NCBI RefSeq assembly: GCF_010015445.1 | Contig: NC_053123.1 | Location: 11,109,434-11,173,433, forward strand | DNA length: 64,000 nucleotides | Source of the DNA: Perca fluviatilis | Lineage: Eukaryota; Chordata; Actinopteri; Perciformes; Percidae | Direction of reading: 5' to 3' | Shown here: positions 47,400 to 64,000 of the stretch, piece after piece | Position numbering within the stretch: the first letter of the stretch is position 1 | Layout: every line of letters begins with the position of its first letter | Program-made: the position numbers and the translations under genes | The notes under the pieces: generated by a model | Seen by the model: the letters and a program-made list of their open reading frames with translations, nothing else | The model's database searches: none | Told to the model about the DNA's origin: nothing

Positions 47400-48180
47400 T
47401 CAAGACTCTTATTTCTCCTCGACGGAGAGAGTGAGATTTCAAAGGTAGATCTTTGGTCTGACTCTGTGCACGGATGCGCACCGACCTTGGAGTCTCCAGA
47501 CGCGCAGCGGAGGATTTTGCGCACTGAAATAAAGTAGGCTAGAGCTGAAGAGAGCGCACAGCGAGCGGACTGCTGTCTGACTGACTGCAGTCCTGTCAAT
47601 GGGGTCCGGGCTCACTTGGCTATACTTTACCCTGCGCATCGTCATTCTATTGATACCATTGCTCGGGAAGTGTAGGGAGTATAGGGATTAGTCTTCAGTT
47701 TATTTCGGTTTGGCTTGATTCGCAACTTAGAGGACTGTTATTTCAACTGAGCCCCTGTAGCCGTTTCACATTGTTTGTAGAGACATCCAAGTGTCCCAGC
47801 TGCTCAGGGAAATTTCACTCAGCATCCCAAGAAGCGGAGACGTTTGAGAGGATTTTAGGACTCTTACCCGAGAGTGGATTGAACAAGGATGATTGCAACC
47901 GCCTTACTCAATTAAGTGAGGTATTACATAAAAAAAAAAAACGGTAAGTAAAAAGTTTTTATTTTCTCCTAAAGATAAGATTCAAATCTACAATCTTTGA
48001 GGTCCTCCCAAATTTAACAAAGGTTTTTTTTTTGTAGGTGATTTCACATCGTCAATGTTTCCACTTTTCTCGCAGGTGATCACAGCAATGCTTCAAAGAC
48101 ATGTGCGTCTGTCCCTCTCCAAATCTGCCAGAGAGGATTTAAGCGCCGCTCATTTTGAATAAGTCGAGAAGTCATTGAAG
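47400..48180 (+). other. nxph2: Promoter and 5' UTR of the neurexophilin gene, with a probable 5' UTR intron
   Basis: This stretch is GC-richer than its surroundings with scattered CpGs (about 47450-47640). A donor-like ACG/GTAAGTA lies at 47943/47944 and an acceptor-like TCTCGCAG ends at 48075, suggesting a 132-bp 5' UTR intron. The second 5' UTR part would run 48076-48180 directly into the ATG at 48181. The transcription start cannot be placed from sequence alone. Confidence 0.4.

Positions 48181-64000
<15,820 letters not shown>

Overview
The window is vertebrate nuclear DNA, almost certainly from a ray-finned (teleost, probably percomorph) fish. It is AT-rich with long CA/TA microsatellites. 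Its genes are widely spaced and intron-containing with GT..AG splice sites. It holds many short non-autonomous DNA transposons (hAT, PIF/Harbinger and TTAA-target types) and 5'-truncated LINEs of kinds typical of fish. I see no prokaryotic operons, CRISPR arrays, tRNA or rRNA genes.

Layout. (1) 1-9.6 kb: no gene that I can support; repeats, one LINE insertion with target-site duplications, and a 155-bp CA tract. (2) 9.65-19.6 kb, minus strand: a complete gtf2e1 (TFIIE alpha, 441 aa, five coding exons), whose introns hold an L2-like LINE tail and hAT-type MITEs. (3) 19.6-20.66 kb: shared upstream region between gtf2e1 and rabl3, which are head to head. (4) 20.66-24.34 kb, plus strand: a complete rabl3 (small GTPase, 233 aa, eight exons). 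(5) 24.89-26.70 kb, minus strand: a complete granzyme-like serine protease (250 aa, five exons), tail to tail with rabl3. (6) 26.7-31.9 kb: intergenic, with a TTAA-flanked element, a strong hairpin and a decayed copy of the protease signal-peptide exon. (7) 31.92-36.91 kb, minus strand: a complete UGT1-type UDP-glucuronosyltransferase (528 aa, five exons). (8) 36.9-47.4 kb: gene-free and transposon-rich (Harbinger remnant, ~820-bp foldback element, a nested hAT-in-MITE pair). (9) 47.4-64 kb, plus strand: the 5' part of a neurexophilin gene, best matching nxph2. It has a 15-aa signal-peptide exon, a 15.3-kb intron and a second coding exon cut by the window edge.

The genes do not form one pathway. 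gtf2e1 (RNA polymerase II initiation) and rabl3 (RAS-like GTPase) share an upstream region, an arrangement I recall also in mammals. The protease (secreted, immune type), the UGT (ER detoxification) and the neurexophilin (secreted neuropeptide-like ligand of alpha-neurexins) are independent neighbours.

I looked for an undescribed system and did not find one. The most notable signals are structural: nested palindromes with a compensatory base-pair change, a 28-bp-arm hairpin, a large foldback element, a relic protease exon, and an unusual predicted S1 pocket in the protease. Exon boundaries were set by hand from splice consensus, reading phase and recalled family alignments; no search was run.
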